Below are positions 34,514-43,270 of a stretch of DNA of 64,000 bases, piece after piece. A model generated the notes under the pieces. It saw only the letters and a list, made by a program, of their open reading frames with translations. It was not told the DNA's origin and searched no databases. A program made the translations under genes and the position numbers. Origin of the DNA: Streptomyces zhihengii (GTDB lineage: Bacteria; Actinomycetota; Actinomycetes; Streptomycetales; Streptomycetaceae); contig NZ_JAFEJA010000002.1 of the NCBI RefSeq assembly GCF_016919245.1, positions 2,172,501 to 2,236,500 on the forward strand. Direction: 5' to 3'. How positions within the stretch are numbered: position 1 is the stretch's first letter; the number at the start of each line of letters is the position of its first letter.

Positions 34514-34815
34514 CGTCCCTGCGCCCTCCGCGACGCTCTGCTCGCACAGCCGGGTGCCCGGGGCTTCCGCACGGGGAGGTCGGGGAGCCCCGGGACGCGT
34601 CACGTCACCCGGGGAGACGTTTGATGTGACAGCGCACCCATAGTCGCGCGCGAGACCATGAGACGGCACGTATGCCCGGCCGGTGAGGTCCCGTGTTCAC
34701 CCCCGCGGCGCACCGCCGATGCGGGAGTGCCGCCGCCTGGCCGCGGGCCGGGTGATCTCCTTGGGCCGCGGGCGTAGTCAGGAGGTCGCTCGCGGACGGT
34801 GTCGATGGTGGCCGG

Positions 34816-35088
34816 TCAGTAGACGCGCAGGATGTCGAACGTGCCGTCGGCGTGGGGTTGGGCGGCCACCTCGGCGATGAGTGAGCTGGGCGCGCTCGTG
34901 TAGAGGGTGCCGTCCGGGAGACGGGCGCGGGGACCTGAGCCTGTCAGGTAGGTCGCCACGGCGCGGGCCAGTGCATCGGGTACAGCTGAGGACAGGACGA
35001 GTTGCCCGCCCGGCAGCCGCAGGACGAGTCGTCGGGGCTGTGCAGCGGGCCCGGTGTAGCCCGCCATGACGGCCTCCAGGGTGTTCAT
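34816..35088 (-). CDS. Small hypothetical protein (90 aa)
   Basis: Starts MNTLEAVMAGYTG at ATG 35088. Strand-rich sequence (PRRLVLRLPGGQLVLSS, LPDGTLYTSAPSSLI, HADGTFDILRVY) suggests a small beta-barrel-like fold. Codon use is normal for Streptomyces. Immediately upstream is an AraC remnant in the same frame, so the gene and the remnant may once have been separate. Function unknown. Confidence 0.6.
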   Translation of the reverse strand: MNTLEAVMAGYTGPAAQPRRLVLRLPGGQLVLSSAVPDALARAVATYLTGSGPRARLPDGTLYTSAPSSLIAEVAAQPHADGTFDILRVY

Positions 35089-35114
35089 GCCCTCCAGCTT
35101 GCCGCAGCCGTTCG

Positions 35115-35225
35115 CGGAGGGGAGGGAAGGCCAGGGAGCGGCGCGCAGAGTGGTGGAGGGGGAGACGCCGAAGGCAGCACGGTAGGCCGCGGCGAAGCGT
35201 CCGTGGTGAGGAAAAGCACCACCGA
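35115..35225 (-). pseudogene. AraC-family regulator, C-terminal fragment
   Basis: The leftward frame FPHHGRFAAAYRAAFGVSPS, then TTLR, is the last helix-turn-helix segment of an AraC regulator and closely matches FTHQGRFAAAHRAVY in the intact gene at 38-39.2 kb. The rest of the domain is missing. Confidence 0.65.
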
Positions 35226-35695
35226 GTGGCGACCGGCTCGACGTCCGGGAACTACCCAATGGACGTACCGGTCGGACCCGGTCCACGCTGCGCGAGCAGA
35301 TCCGCAGCAGCCTGTGGTAGCGAGGGCCGGACGGTCGTCCCAGTTCCGCGGTGCGGCGACGGCGGGGCTGCCGGGCCGTGCGCGTGCACGGGTCAGGCAG
35401 GCGGCTGAGGCTGGCGTCCCGAAGCACCTGCCGCTGGGCGTGGGTTGTCCGGCTGTGGGCCTGCTCGGCTACGTGAACGCATCAGCTTGCCCAGCCGGCC
35501 GTGCTGGCCGCCGCCGTGACAGCGATGATCATCCCGCTGTGGCGGGCGACTCGTCCGGTGCGCGTTTGTGCTCTGTCACGGGGTGACCTCCTGGCGAGGG
35601 GTGCTGGTGTCTGCGGCGGGCTGCGCCCCGTGCCGGGTGGTGGGGCCGGGACGGGGCGCGGTGTGGTGTGGTGTGGTGTGGTGCTGTGTGTCAGG
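35226..35695. other. No gene seen; GT-rich tract
   Basis: Decayed sequence between the AraC and ligase remnants. A short run of TGTGG repeats (35660-35690) is low-complexity. Confidence 0.4.
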
Positions 35696-36300
35696 GGGTG
35701 CTGAGTTCGCCGGTGAGTCTGCGGTGGAGGTCGGCGCTGGGAATGATCTCGACGTTTTTGCCGCGCTGCCCGCCAGGTTTTCGGGTTGCCGCGTGCCGGA
35801 TCTTGCGCCACTCGCGCGAGCCGCCCCGGTAGGTCTCACCGACTGCTTCGCCACGATCCCCTCGACGCCCTGCGCGTCGAAGGCTTCGTACAGGACCATT
35901 GCCGTCCGGTGGCCGGCAGGGTCTGGATAGCGGCCTGAGGTCGCCGACCACGAGCAAGAGTTGGCGCCTTTGCGAGTACCGGCTTCCGCGGACGTTGCCG
36001 TGCTCGGGGTGCACGAGGACATGACGCCGAGAACTGCTCGGCAAGTATCCGGGCCGGGGGAACCGGGGAGTTGTCGGGCGCCTGGACAGTGCCGAAGTCC
36101 AGGTACCCATCGCGCCAGATCGCCGCTTCTCCATCGAGCACGGCCCCGGCCGGAGCCGCGTGCCGGCCACCGCGAGGTCCATGACGTTCACCACCCACCC
36201 GTACTGGCAGACACTGGACGGCGAGGACACCCGTAAGGCGCGGATGCGGCTCAAGGGTCTTACCCGGCTTGAGGCGGCGCCGACCTTGGACGTTGTCACC
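35696..36300 (-). pseudogene. ATP-dependent DNA ligase (LigD-ligase/LigC type), multiply frameshifted
   Basis: Pieces in different leftward frames spell out a ligase in order: AVLDGEAAIWRDGYLDFGTV (the region just after the adenylation Lys), HVLVHPEHGNVRG with YSQRRQLLL, then YEAFDAQGVEGIVAKQSV (motif IV EGxVxK) and SREWRKIRHAAT. At least three frame changes separate them, and the N-terminal Lys motif is gone. A decayed end-joining-type ligase. Confidence 0.75.
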
Positions 36301-36370
36301 GCGGCGTCGAGCCCACGGCCTGGACGGGTCTGTCAGACCAGCTCAGCTCGCAGGCCGGCGACGGGAGCGC

Positions 36371-36592
36371 CTACGCGGCGTCCCATTGGTGGGCGCGGCC
36401 GCCACGCCACTCCACCCATCGTGGGTTGTCGAGAATGGTCTCCGGATACAGGATCCCAGCGCGCCCGATGAGGGCGATCACGTCGTGATCGTTGCGTGCG
36501 AGTCCCAGGATTTCATTCCAGCCCGCGCGAGAGAGCGTGACTCTGCGGCCGCCCGTCCGGGACAGCCGGTGCACGACTATAGGTGTCGCCAT
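36371..36592 (-). CDS. Small hypothetical protein (73 aa) with VEWRGG motif
   Basis: Starts MATPIVVHRLSRTGGRR at ATG 36592 and ends GRAHQWDAA. The pattern of GGRRV near the start, LGLARNDHDVIALIGRAG and VEWRGG at the end matches a family of small Streptomyces proteins. Function unknown. Codon use is slightly less GC-rich at the third position than its neighbours. Confidence 0.65.
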   Translation of the reverse strand: MATPIVVHRLSRTGGRRVTLSRAGWNEILGLARNDHDVIALIGRAGILYPETILDNPRWVEWRGGRAHQWDAA

Positions 36593-36759
36593 AGCTCCAG
36601 GGTGCGGCCGACCAGCTTTCAGAGCATCCCGATAGCTGGTCGCCCAGAAAGGGCGGATGCCTTGGCCCGGCACTTTCCTGTGGCATCTGACGCGGAGGCC
36701 CGCAAGGGCAAGCGGCATGCCGCCACGGGGGAGCGTGGTCGTGTGTCTAGGGTGCTGGT

Positions 36760-37248
36760 GTGGGAGCTGATCTGATCGCTGCCGTGGCCCGGGCGCTTGA
36801 GCGGGCGGGTTTCGAGGAGTCGGCACCGGGGGCGGACGGGCTGCGACTGCTGCCGGAAGGTGACGGGGTGCTGGTGGGCTGGGAGCCGGACGATCTGCTG
36901 CGTCCTTCGCGTGATCTGAAGGCCGAGGCCCACCTGGTCTCGGAGGAGCTGGAGGGTCTGCAACGGGCTTTCGGTATCGCGCTGACCGCAGTTCTGACCA
37001 GCGCGGGCTTTCTGGTGAAGGCGCGCCCCGGGGGCTGGTTGCGCGTCACCCGGCCGGGGACTGGGTCCAGCCGTGCGGGTACTGCCGACGGGTCAGCTAG
37101 TGCTGCGGAGGAGGGCGATGGCAGTGGCGGTGTCGGGGGCGGTAGGCAGGAAGCGCTGGGTGCCGGCCACGGCGATCCGCTGGCGCAGGACGGGTGGCAG
37201 GGTGCCGGCGAGGACGAGCCGGGCGCGGGTGCGGGCGGTGAGCAGTAG
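36760..37248 (+). CDS. Hypothetical protein overlapping the STAS gene antisense
   Basis: GTG 36760 starts a 162-residue frame. The first ~105 residues look real (LIAAVARALERAGFEESAPG, LRLLPEGDGVLVGWEPDDLL, RPSRDLKAEAHLVSEELEGL). The remainder is Gly-rich and lies antisense to the STAS gene (37093-37455), so it is probably read-through after loss of the natural stop. A shorter relative is at 47173-47337 (ARAGFVEQAPW, GALAGWQPGDRLRASRDLK). Function unknown. Confidence 0.6.
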   Translation: MGADLIAAVARALERAGFEESAPGADGLRLLPEGDGVLVGWEPDDLLRPSRDLKAEAHLVSEELEGLQRAFGIALTAVLTSAGFLVKARPGGWLRVTRPGTGSSRAGTADGSASAAEEGDGSGGVGGGRQEALGAGHGDPLAQDGWQGAGEDEPGAGAGGEQ

Positions 37249-37455
37249 CCCGTGGAGGGTTTCGTCGGCGTAGGTGAGCTGGGTAACGTCGACGACCAGG
37301 CGCCGTCCGGTGGCCCCCACGGCGGTGAACGCCGCTTCGAGGGCGGCGCGGTGGGCGTGGTCGGCGTCGCCGTACAAGATGAGGACCTGGACGCCGTGTT
37401 CGGTGTAGGCGTCGAGGACGGGTTCCTGCGGGAGTGGAAATCCTGCCAGGGCCAT
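37093..37455 (-). CDS. STAS-domain protein (anti-sigma factor antagonist-like)
   Basis: A 120-residue protein starting MALAGFPLPQEP at ATG 37455. The fold is recognisable from VQVLILYGDADHAHRAALEA, RRLVVDVTQLTYADETLHGL and RFLPTAPDTATAIALL: a strand, the conserved D-L-x-x-L-x-x-x-D switch region and the C-terminal helix. The usual phosphorylatable Ser of SpoIIAA is replaced (LTYADETL), so regulation may not use phosphorylation. It is the only intact member of three related copies; the kinase at 40.4 kb and phosphatase at 49-50 kb could be partners. Confidence 0.78.
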   Translation of the reverse strand: MALAGFPLPQEPVLDAYTEHGVQVLILYGDADHAHRAALEAAFTAVGATGRRLVVDVTQLTYADETLHGLLLTARTRARLVLAGTLPPVLRQRIAVAGTQRFLPTAPDTATAIALLRSTS

Positions 37456-37570
37456 CGTCCCTGCGCCCTCCGCATGGTCTGCTCGCACAGCCGGATGCCC
37501 GGGGCCTCCGCACGGGGGGGTCTGGGAGCCCCGGGGTGTCACGTCATCCGGGGAGACGTCTGATGTGACG

Positions 37571-37960
37571 GGCTCAGCCTGCCACGCGAGCGCACCAGGT
37601 GAGGGACGCCCGTAGGAGTGCCGGGCCGTGTTCACTCTTGCGGCGCAGCAGGGGAGAGGGGTGGCCTGCTGGCCGGTGGATGCCTGAAGCGTGGCGCAGA
37701 GCGGGTGAGCTCCGCCCCTGGCCACCATCGGCTGGTGTTACGTCTCATTAGGTAGTTAATCAGGGAGTGTGCGCCGCGTGTAGGGCATGCGGCGCATACG
37801 GGACGAGGGCGTCAGCGGCTGTGGCGCTGCTTGCGTGCGGAACCGCACCCTTTCGGTGTCCCCGTGAGTGTGGGGAATGGCAGGTGCGCTTGGCCCTGGC
37901 CGGGCGCGCCGGCGGTGGTGCTGGCGCCCTCGGTCGTATCGCGGGTCCCGTCTTGTGCGC
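37571..37960. other. No gene seen
   Basis: Contains the upstream sequence duplicated from the 34.6-kb STAS copy (to ~37570), then no supportable coding frame. Confidence 0.4.
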
Positions 37961-39250
37961 TCAGCGGGGCCCGCCCCCGCCGCCCGCGCCGACACCACCC
38001 GCGCGCGGTGCCGCTGGGGAGCGGGGACGAGGGCTGCCCACCTGAAGCGCGTTCTTGCTGCCTTCCCAGCCGGGTCGCCGTGCCACTCCTACGGGAGGGG
38101 CCGCGCGGGATATTCCTGTGCCTGGTGCGGCGTGCCGCTGGTAGACGGGAGTGGCGGGTGTGCGATGTTGGGGCGTCCACCATTCCTGGGGGAGTGGTGG
38201 CGTTGCCTCCCGGGTTTGGCGTCCACCGCCCCCGGGAGGCTTTTGTGTGAGCGCGGTGGCTGTTATGCCGGGTGCCATGGTGGGGGCAGTCAGGGTGGGG
38301 TGTGCAGGGTGGTGGAGGGGGATTCGCCGATAGACGGCGCGGTGGGCGGCGGCGAAGCGGCCTTGGTGGGTGAAGCCCCACCGGGCGGCGATGGCCTTGA
38401 CGGTAGTGGTGCCAGGGAACGACGCACGTAGCGCGGTGTGGGCGTGGTGGAGCCGGACGCGGCGGAGGTAGCCGAGGGGGGTGAGGTCGGCGTGGCGGCT
38501 GAAGGCGTACTGCACAGCGCGGGGGGTGACGTGGCTGGCGGTGGCGATGTCGGCGAGGCCGATGTCGCGGTGCGCGTTGTCCTCGATGAACGTCATGGCG
38601 CGGCGCAGGGTCTCGGTGGCCGGAGCGGCGTTGACGGCCGCTGTGGTGGGGGTGTTCCGGGTGGTGTTGGGGAGGGTGGCGAGGGTGACGGCGGCGAGGT
38701 GGCGGGCGGCGGTTTTGCCGACCGGGCCGTCGGTGGCCTCGGGGTCGGCGAGGACGTGGTCGCGCAGGAACGCGATGGTGGTGCCCAGGCGCCGGTTGGC
38801 GCCGGCGTCGAGGGGTCGCCGGCCGGTGAAGCGGATGGGCCCTCGGCCTGAGGACGGGCTGTGGGCTGTTACTTCGGTGAGCAGGGAGGCATCGAACAGG
38901 GTGATGGTGCAGCGGGCGTTGTGTGCTTGTCCGGTCGCGGGGACGCCGGGCGGGGCGAGGAGGAAGGTGTCGCCTGGCTCGTGGACGTCGTGGTGCCCGC
39001 CGGTGGTGTCGATCATGGTGCCGCGGTGGACGGTGGCCAGCAGGACCCGGTCCTGGGCGGGGGCCTGGTAGGTAACGTCCGCCGTGAAGGACCGCGCGTC
39101 GACCACGAGCTCACCGTCTGCCATCCGGCTTACGTCCGCCCCCGGTCGGCCCTTTTCAGGCGTGCCGCCGACCACTGGAGACGGCCCGTCGGGTGGGGGG
39201 AAGTGGATGGTCTCCTCGTGGTCCTGGCTGTGAAACGCCAGCGACTGCAT
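37961..39250 (-). CDS. AraC-family transcriptional regulator with unusual C-terminal extension
   Basis: ATG 39250 (MQSLAFHSQDHEE). An AraC-binding-like N-terminal domain (DTFLLAPPGVPATGQ) precedes the double HTH: FIEDNAHRDIGLADIATASH, TPRAVQYAFSRH, then KAIAARWGFTHQGRFAAAH, where AraC proteins normally end about 25 residues later. The frame here runs on ~120 low-complexity residues to 37961 and covers a terminator-like hairpin, so the true stop was probably lost. The regulator itself looks functional; targets unknown. Confidence 0.85.
   Translation of the reverse strand: MQSLAFHSQDHEETIHFPPPDGPSPVVGGTPEKGRPGADVSRMADGELVVDARSFTADVTYQAPAQDRVLLATVHRGTMIDTTGGHHDVHEPGDTFLLAPPGVPATGQAHNARCTITLFDASLLTEVTAHSPSSGRGPIRFTGRRPLDAGANRRLGTTIAFLRDHVLADPEATDGPVGKTAARHLAAVTLATLPNTTRNTPTTAAVNAAPATETLRRAMTFIEDNAHRDIGLADIATASHVTPRAVQYAFSRHADLTPLGYLRRVRLHHAHTALRASFPGTTTVKAIAARWGFTHQGRFAAAHRAVYRRIPLHHPAHPTLTAPTMAPGITATALTQKPPGGGGRQTREATPPLPQEWWTPQHRTPATPVYQRHAAPGTGISRAAPPVGVARRPGWEGSKNALQVGSPRPRSPAAPRAGGVGAGGGGGPR
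38205..38240 (+). terminator. Terminator-like hairpin inside the AraC extension
   Basis: GCCTCCCGGG and CCCGGGAGGC form a 10-bp perfect stem around a 16-nt loop, followed on the + strand by TTTTGTG. Oriented rightward but no rightward gene was supported before it. It argues that the AraC gene's coding extension is spurious. Confidence 0.45.
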
Positions 39251-39597
39251 GCCGCCCTCCTGTGGTGACGATCTCCGGCTGCTGCGGACGTTACGTCTGT
39301 GTCCGCTCGACCGCCTCAGCATTCCTGCTGAACCGTGGGCAGCGCAGGGAGAATTCAAGTCTGGCGGGAGGCGGAGTACGTGCCCCGGCCAAGCGGCAGC
39401 AGGACGGGGCCCGGGCAGTGCCGTTCGAGGGCGAAAGCAGTGCCACCCTCTGCAAAGACCAAGGCACCCTGGGGGGTGCGGTCCGTCACCCGCATGCCGC
39501 ACAACGCCACCGCCCCGGAGCGCTCTCGCGTGGCGGCGAGGTTACCTCGGGACCCGTCACCCGGGCCTCGCGCCGGCCCGCCTGCAGCCCCTCACCC

Positions 39598-39924
39598 TCA
39601 CACGGCCTGGGGCGCACCGGGGCAGTTGAGGTAGCGGTCGAAGTCTGCGTCGGGGAAGAGTTCGCAGGCGATGGTGAGGAGCCTGCGGTGCTGGGGCTGG
39701 AGGTTGGCGAGGCTGGTTGCGCGCTGCGGGTCGCCCGGGGTGCTGAGCAGGTGGAGGGCGGCGACGTCGGCGAAGGGGGTGTCGCGCAGGTCCCATGCCA
39801 CGTTCGTCACGGTGGGCGGGAGCTGCTGCAGGGTGGCGCGCAGCAGGTCGAGGTGCTGGAAGTCGATGTCGCCGCGGGGCGTGAGGGTGGCGGCGGCGCC
39901 GTGGATCTCGGTGGTGATGTTCAT
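39598..39924 (-). CDS. STAS-domain protein (anti-sigma factor antagonist)
   Basis: A 108-residue STAS protein from ATG 39924 (MNITTEIHGAAATLTPRGDI) with GGAGAGGGGG upstream. The start strand, ATLTPRGDIDFQHLDLLRA and VAWDLRDTPFADVAALHLL match the SpoIIAA fold; the phosphorylation-site Ser is replaced by Ala in PFADVAAL. Different from the MALAG copies. Its position ~500 bp from the divergent RsbW-like kinase suggests the two form a switch. Confidence 0.85.
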   Translation of the reverse strand: MNITTEIHGAAATLTPRGDIDFQHLDLLRATLQQLPPTVTNVAWDLRDTPFADVAALHLLSTPGDPQRATSLANLQPQHRRLLTIACELFPDADFDRYLNCPGAPQAV

Positions 39925-40421
39925 GGTGGGCGGCCCCCTCTCCAGGGGGTTGTGAGCCCACAGACGAGCCACGATCAGCGTGGCTGGCGGCTATGGCGGG
40001 TTGCGGATGCCCGGGGTGGGGGCAACGCCCGAAACCCAAAGGAGCCGGGCCTTGGCGGCACCGGCTCAGTCTCTTGTCCGCCCAGATTGACACACCGGGC
40101 GCGCTCAGTGCCAGGACGAGGCCCCGCGAACGAGCTGCCTACGCCCGCCCCGAACGGCTCGCGCGGCGTCGCACCCCTCTCGGCCTGGCAGAACCCCGCA
40201 ACTGCAAAGCTGCTGCGCGATGTACTGGATAGCCAGAAAACGAAACGATTAGAGTGCCGAGCGAAACCGGCACCGGCGGGGATATGCGCCGCCGGGTAGG
40301 CGTTCCGTAGATTCTTCGCAGCGCTGGGGGCGGCGCAGAACGTCTGTGCGCAGGTATCCATCCACGTCTGTGCAGGCGTGGGGCGGGTAGGCGGGGGACA
40401 GGACCGGGGGAGGGGACCACC
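39925..40421. other. Divergent intergenic region between STAS and kinase genes
   Basis: About 500 bp with no gene. It must hold the promoters of both genes; an AT-rich patch near 40225-40265 is the best candidate. Confidence 0.45.
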
Positions 40422-40907
40422 ATGGGCGACACAGAACCCGCAGTGCCCGCCGAAGGCAGCGAGGTGGGGTCGAGTGAGCCGGCGTTCAGCGTCGCTCTGG
40501 ACGGTGAGGGACCGTGTATTTCCACCGCGCGCCGGATGGCCGCGGACTTCCTGACCCGTGTCCAGGCCGTGCACGGACTGCCGGTCTCCGACCGGGCGAT
40601 GGACCTCACCCAGCTGCTGGTGAGCGAACTGGTCACCAACTCCTGCAAATACGCGCCCGGTCCGATCCTGCTGGAGCTGCGGATCGTCGGCGACCTGGTC
40701 GAGATCACGGTCTGGGACAGCGACCCCGTTCTGCCGATCGCCCGCGCGGCCGACCCCGCCCGAGTCGGCCAGCACGGCATGGAGATCGTCATGAGCGTCG
40801 CGCAGGCCTTCGAAGCGCAGCGCCAGCCCGTCGGCAAGAGCATCACCGCCCGCCTCGCCCTGCCCGACGACCCGGGCGGCGCCGTCACCGGACGCCTGCC
40901 CCTGTAG
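40422..40907 (+). CDS. RsbW-like ATP-binding protein (anti-sigma-type serine kinase)
   Basis: A 161-residue GHKL ATPase of the kind that fills Streptomyces genomes. The N-box LLVSELVTNSCKYAP near residue 65-80 and G1-box VWDSDPVLP are visible; the G2 region is GQHGMEIVM. It would bind or phosphorylate STAS antagonists or sigma factors. ATG 40422 follows GGGGACC. The preceding 20 residues are disordered. Divergent STAS gene upstream and the SpoIIE phosphatase at 49-50 kb are plausible partners. Confidence 0.88.
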   Translation: MGDTEPAVPAEGSEVGSSEPAFSVALDGEGPCISTARRMAADFLTRVQAVHGLPVSDRAMDLTQLLVSELVTNSCKYAPGPILLELRIVGDLVEITVWDSDPVLPIARAADPARVGQHGMEIVMSVAQAFEAQRQPVGKSITARLALPDDPGGAVTGRLPL

Positions 40908-42142
40908 CGAGGTTCCTTGCGCCCCATGGGTGAAACCCTGGCGCGGGAGGCGACACGGGTCTTGCCCTGCGCCCCTGTTGGCGGCCCAGGGGAGACAGTG
41001 GGATCGCAGCCTGTGCCGTCTGGTGTGAGGTGCGCGAGGGGGCTGCGTCGTGGGCTCCGGGGACGGCCGTCACACGCCAACCGGAGCCCACGAAATCCCC
41101 ACCTCGGGGCAGTGCTGTTGTCTCAAACCGGCGCGAAGGACTGCCGAAGCGGAGCGCCGACGCCAGCCCGCGGTATCGATCATGACGGGCGGGACTCAGT
41201 GGGTCGGCGCCGACGAGACGGTGCTGGACGCTGCCCGCAAGGTGAAGGACCTCGGCGTCGGGGCCTGCCGGTCTGCGGTGCGGCCGCTAGCAGGACGGCG
41301 AGGCGCTGGGAGAGCGACGGCGCCTTCCGGGCGCCGCACGGCGAGCGCCAGCGGCCGGGACCGGACCCCATGGAGGCGACGACGATCAACTTCCCGGTCT
41401 CCTCGTGCCGGATCCGGCACGGGTCGCGCGAGCAGCCCCGGTACGCCCCGTCGGCTCGCTTCGCGATGATGCTCCGACGTCTTGCGCCTGGAGGGTGTTG
41501 TACTCGATCTGCTGACGGGGCAGCAGACGGGCCGGGACGCGTGATTCCCGGTTCGTGGGTGAGGGGTGGACCTTCTGCTATCGGGAGGAGCGGCGGCCGT
41601 CTCCAGGTATCAGGGCTCAAACCACCCGATGGTGCTCACCCGCGGCATTGAGGCGGAAGGTTTCCTTCTACCGGGTGTGCGCGGGGAGCGGAAGCACAGG
41701 CGCCGCGCATGGCTCATCGAGCCTCAAGGAAGGAGTGCAAGCGGCCGGGCCGCTTTCACTGGCACGGCGGCGTGCGCCCTGGCGCTGCATGGTCCGCTGC
41801 CGCCCCATACCCGGGGGTGCGGCGGTGTTGAAAGCGGCTGCCCCCGGGCGCCACCGCGGAGCATTCGCTGCCTCAGTCAAGCTCCCGTTTCACCGGGTTG
41901 AGCGGGTTTCACGGCCTCGGCCTTTCGGGCGGATGAGCGGTGGGCATGTCAGTGATGCGCGGCACGATCACCCCCACCCTTTGCCGCAGTCGCCCGCCAC
42001 ACGCCGCCCCTGCGGGGCCTGGTGGGCATGCGCTGCCCTCCCTGACCGTCTGCGGGGACGCCAGCGTGCCGCGCCGCCCCACTTTTTCTGACGGTCTGAA
42101 ACCGGGTCAGCCACCGCGGCGACAGAACAGAAGGAGCATGAC
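40908..42142. other. Long decayed region
   Basis: No intact gene in 1.2 kb. Contains the CBS-domain fragment listed separately and a GTGGGCTCCGG...CCGGAGCCCAC inverted repeat (41049-41091). The end carries the AGAAGGAGC ribosome-binding site of the next gene. Confidence 0.5.
41182..41280 (+). pseudogene. CBS-domain protein, N-terminal fragment
   Basis: ATG 41182 starts MTGGTQWVGADETVLDAARK then VKDLGVGACR, the beginning of a typical Streptomyces CBS protein (MTxxVxxVxxxETVxxAARxMxxxxVGALPV). Similarity ends at GVGA and the frame becomes random. Truncated. Confidence 0.6.
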
Positions 42143-42592
42143 ATGGCACCGATCACTCAGATCCGGGCTCACGTCGAGACCGCGGACGTCGGCGGAGCCG
42201 GCAGCGACAGCTGGATCTACCTCGGCGTAGGCGGCAGGGAGTTCCTGCTCGACCTCCAGGGCCGCAGCGACACCGGCCGCGCAGCGGACGACACCTACTA
42301 CTTCGGCGAAGGCACCAACGCCGACAACGCGGAGTACAACGACCCGCGCAAGCCCCAACTGGACACCGACGACCTGGCCCACTTCCCCGTCTACCTGCGC
42401 ATGGAGACCTCGGGTAGCGAACCGCCCTGGTGCATCGAATGGGTTTCGGTCACCGTCAACCCCGACAGCCGCGACCCCCGCCGCTACACCCACCCTGCCC
42501 TGCGCCCCCACAGCGAGACCGGCCGCATCTGGCTGGACGACCGGTCCGGCAAGGCCCTGTACCTGCGGCCCGCCAGCCGCCACCAGGACTGA
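42143..42592 (+). CDS. PLAT/LH2-like hypothetical protein
   Basis: A 149-residue protein from ATG 42143 with AGAAGGAGC upstream. The start QIRAHVETADVGGAGSD, the motif IYLGVGGREFLLDL, and CIEWVSVTVNPD fit a PLAT-like beta-sandwich, which binds lipids or proteins. No signal peptide, so probably cytoplasmic. Stand-alone, followed by a strong terminator. Confidence 0.8.
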   Translation: MAPITQIRAHVETADVGGAGSDSWIYLGVGGREFLLDLQGRSDTGRAADDTYYFGEGTNADNAEYNDPRKPQLDTDDLAHFPVYLRMETSGSEPPWCIEWVSVTVNPDSRDPRRYTHPALRPHSETGRIWLDDRSGKALYLRPASRHQD

Positions 42593-42664
42593 ACCAGGAC
42601 CACACCACCACAGCGCCCGCCAGGCCACGAAGGACCGGCTACCACGGGCACAAAACCAGAACCG

Positions 42665-42699
42665 GCGGGCGCCTTCCCGCGTAGAGGGAAGGCGCCCGC
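42665..42699 (+). terminator. Hairpin terminator after the PLAT-like gene
   Basis: GCGGGCGCCTTCCC pairs perfectly with GGGAAGGCGCCCGC (14 bp), loop GCGTAGA, 73 bp after the stop codon. Confidence 0.8.
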
Positions 42700-42830
42700 T
42701 CATGCCTTCTGCGTCCACCGCCTCCTGTACCTCGCTCGCCCACGCTCAGACCCGCCTTCCCCCGACGAGCCCGGCTCGTCGTCAGCCTCCTCTTCGATCT
42801 CGTCGCCGGCGCCTGGCCCACGATCGTCGC

Positions 42831-42865
42831 CGACCGCCGACCGCCGACCGCCGACCGCCGACCGC
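42831..42865. repeat. Tandem repeat of CGACCGC, five units
   Basis: Five perfect head-to-tail copies of the 7-mer CGACCGC in non-coding DNA between a terminator and the methyltransferase gene. Confidence 0.9.
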
Positions 42866-43270
42866 GTCTGGGGCCCGCACCCCCAGGCACTGGCACGACG
42901 CACCCACCCCACCAACCCGGCGGCCCGCGGTCAGATCTCGGTGGAGCGCTGGCCGTGGCACACGGTGATCGAGATGGTGATGCTGCCGAACGAAGGGCCA
43001 CCGCGATGGTGGCGGTCGGCGCGGCGGCGCCCGGCCCGTGGGGCGCAATGGGTTGTCTGGCTGATTCGCTGCACGCGGGTGTCCCCGCTCAGGGACCGCA
43101 AGCTGACCTTCTGAGCCGCTACAACTTCACCGCCAGCGTTCCGGCCGCTCCCCGGCAACTTCGACCAGCAGAGCACGAGCAGGCTCCGCCACTGTCCCGC
43201 CCGCCACGCATGGCAGCGGCTCAAAACGCGTCCTTGATGCCCTGCGGGCCCCGTCGCTACCGTCCGGCGG
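42866..43270. other. Intergenic region, no gene seen
   Basis: About 400 bp; open frames on both strands have no motifs. Ends with the methyltransferase start region. Confidence 0.4.

Noticed and set aside
42831..42865. The CGACCGC tandem repeat as a CRISPR array or origin iterons
   Set aside because: The unit is only 7 bp with no spacers and no replication gene nearby; it is simple tandem slippage.
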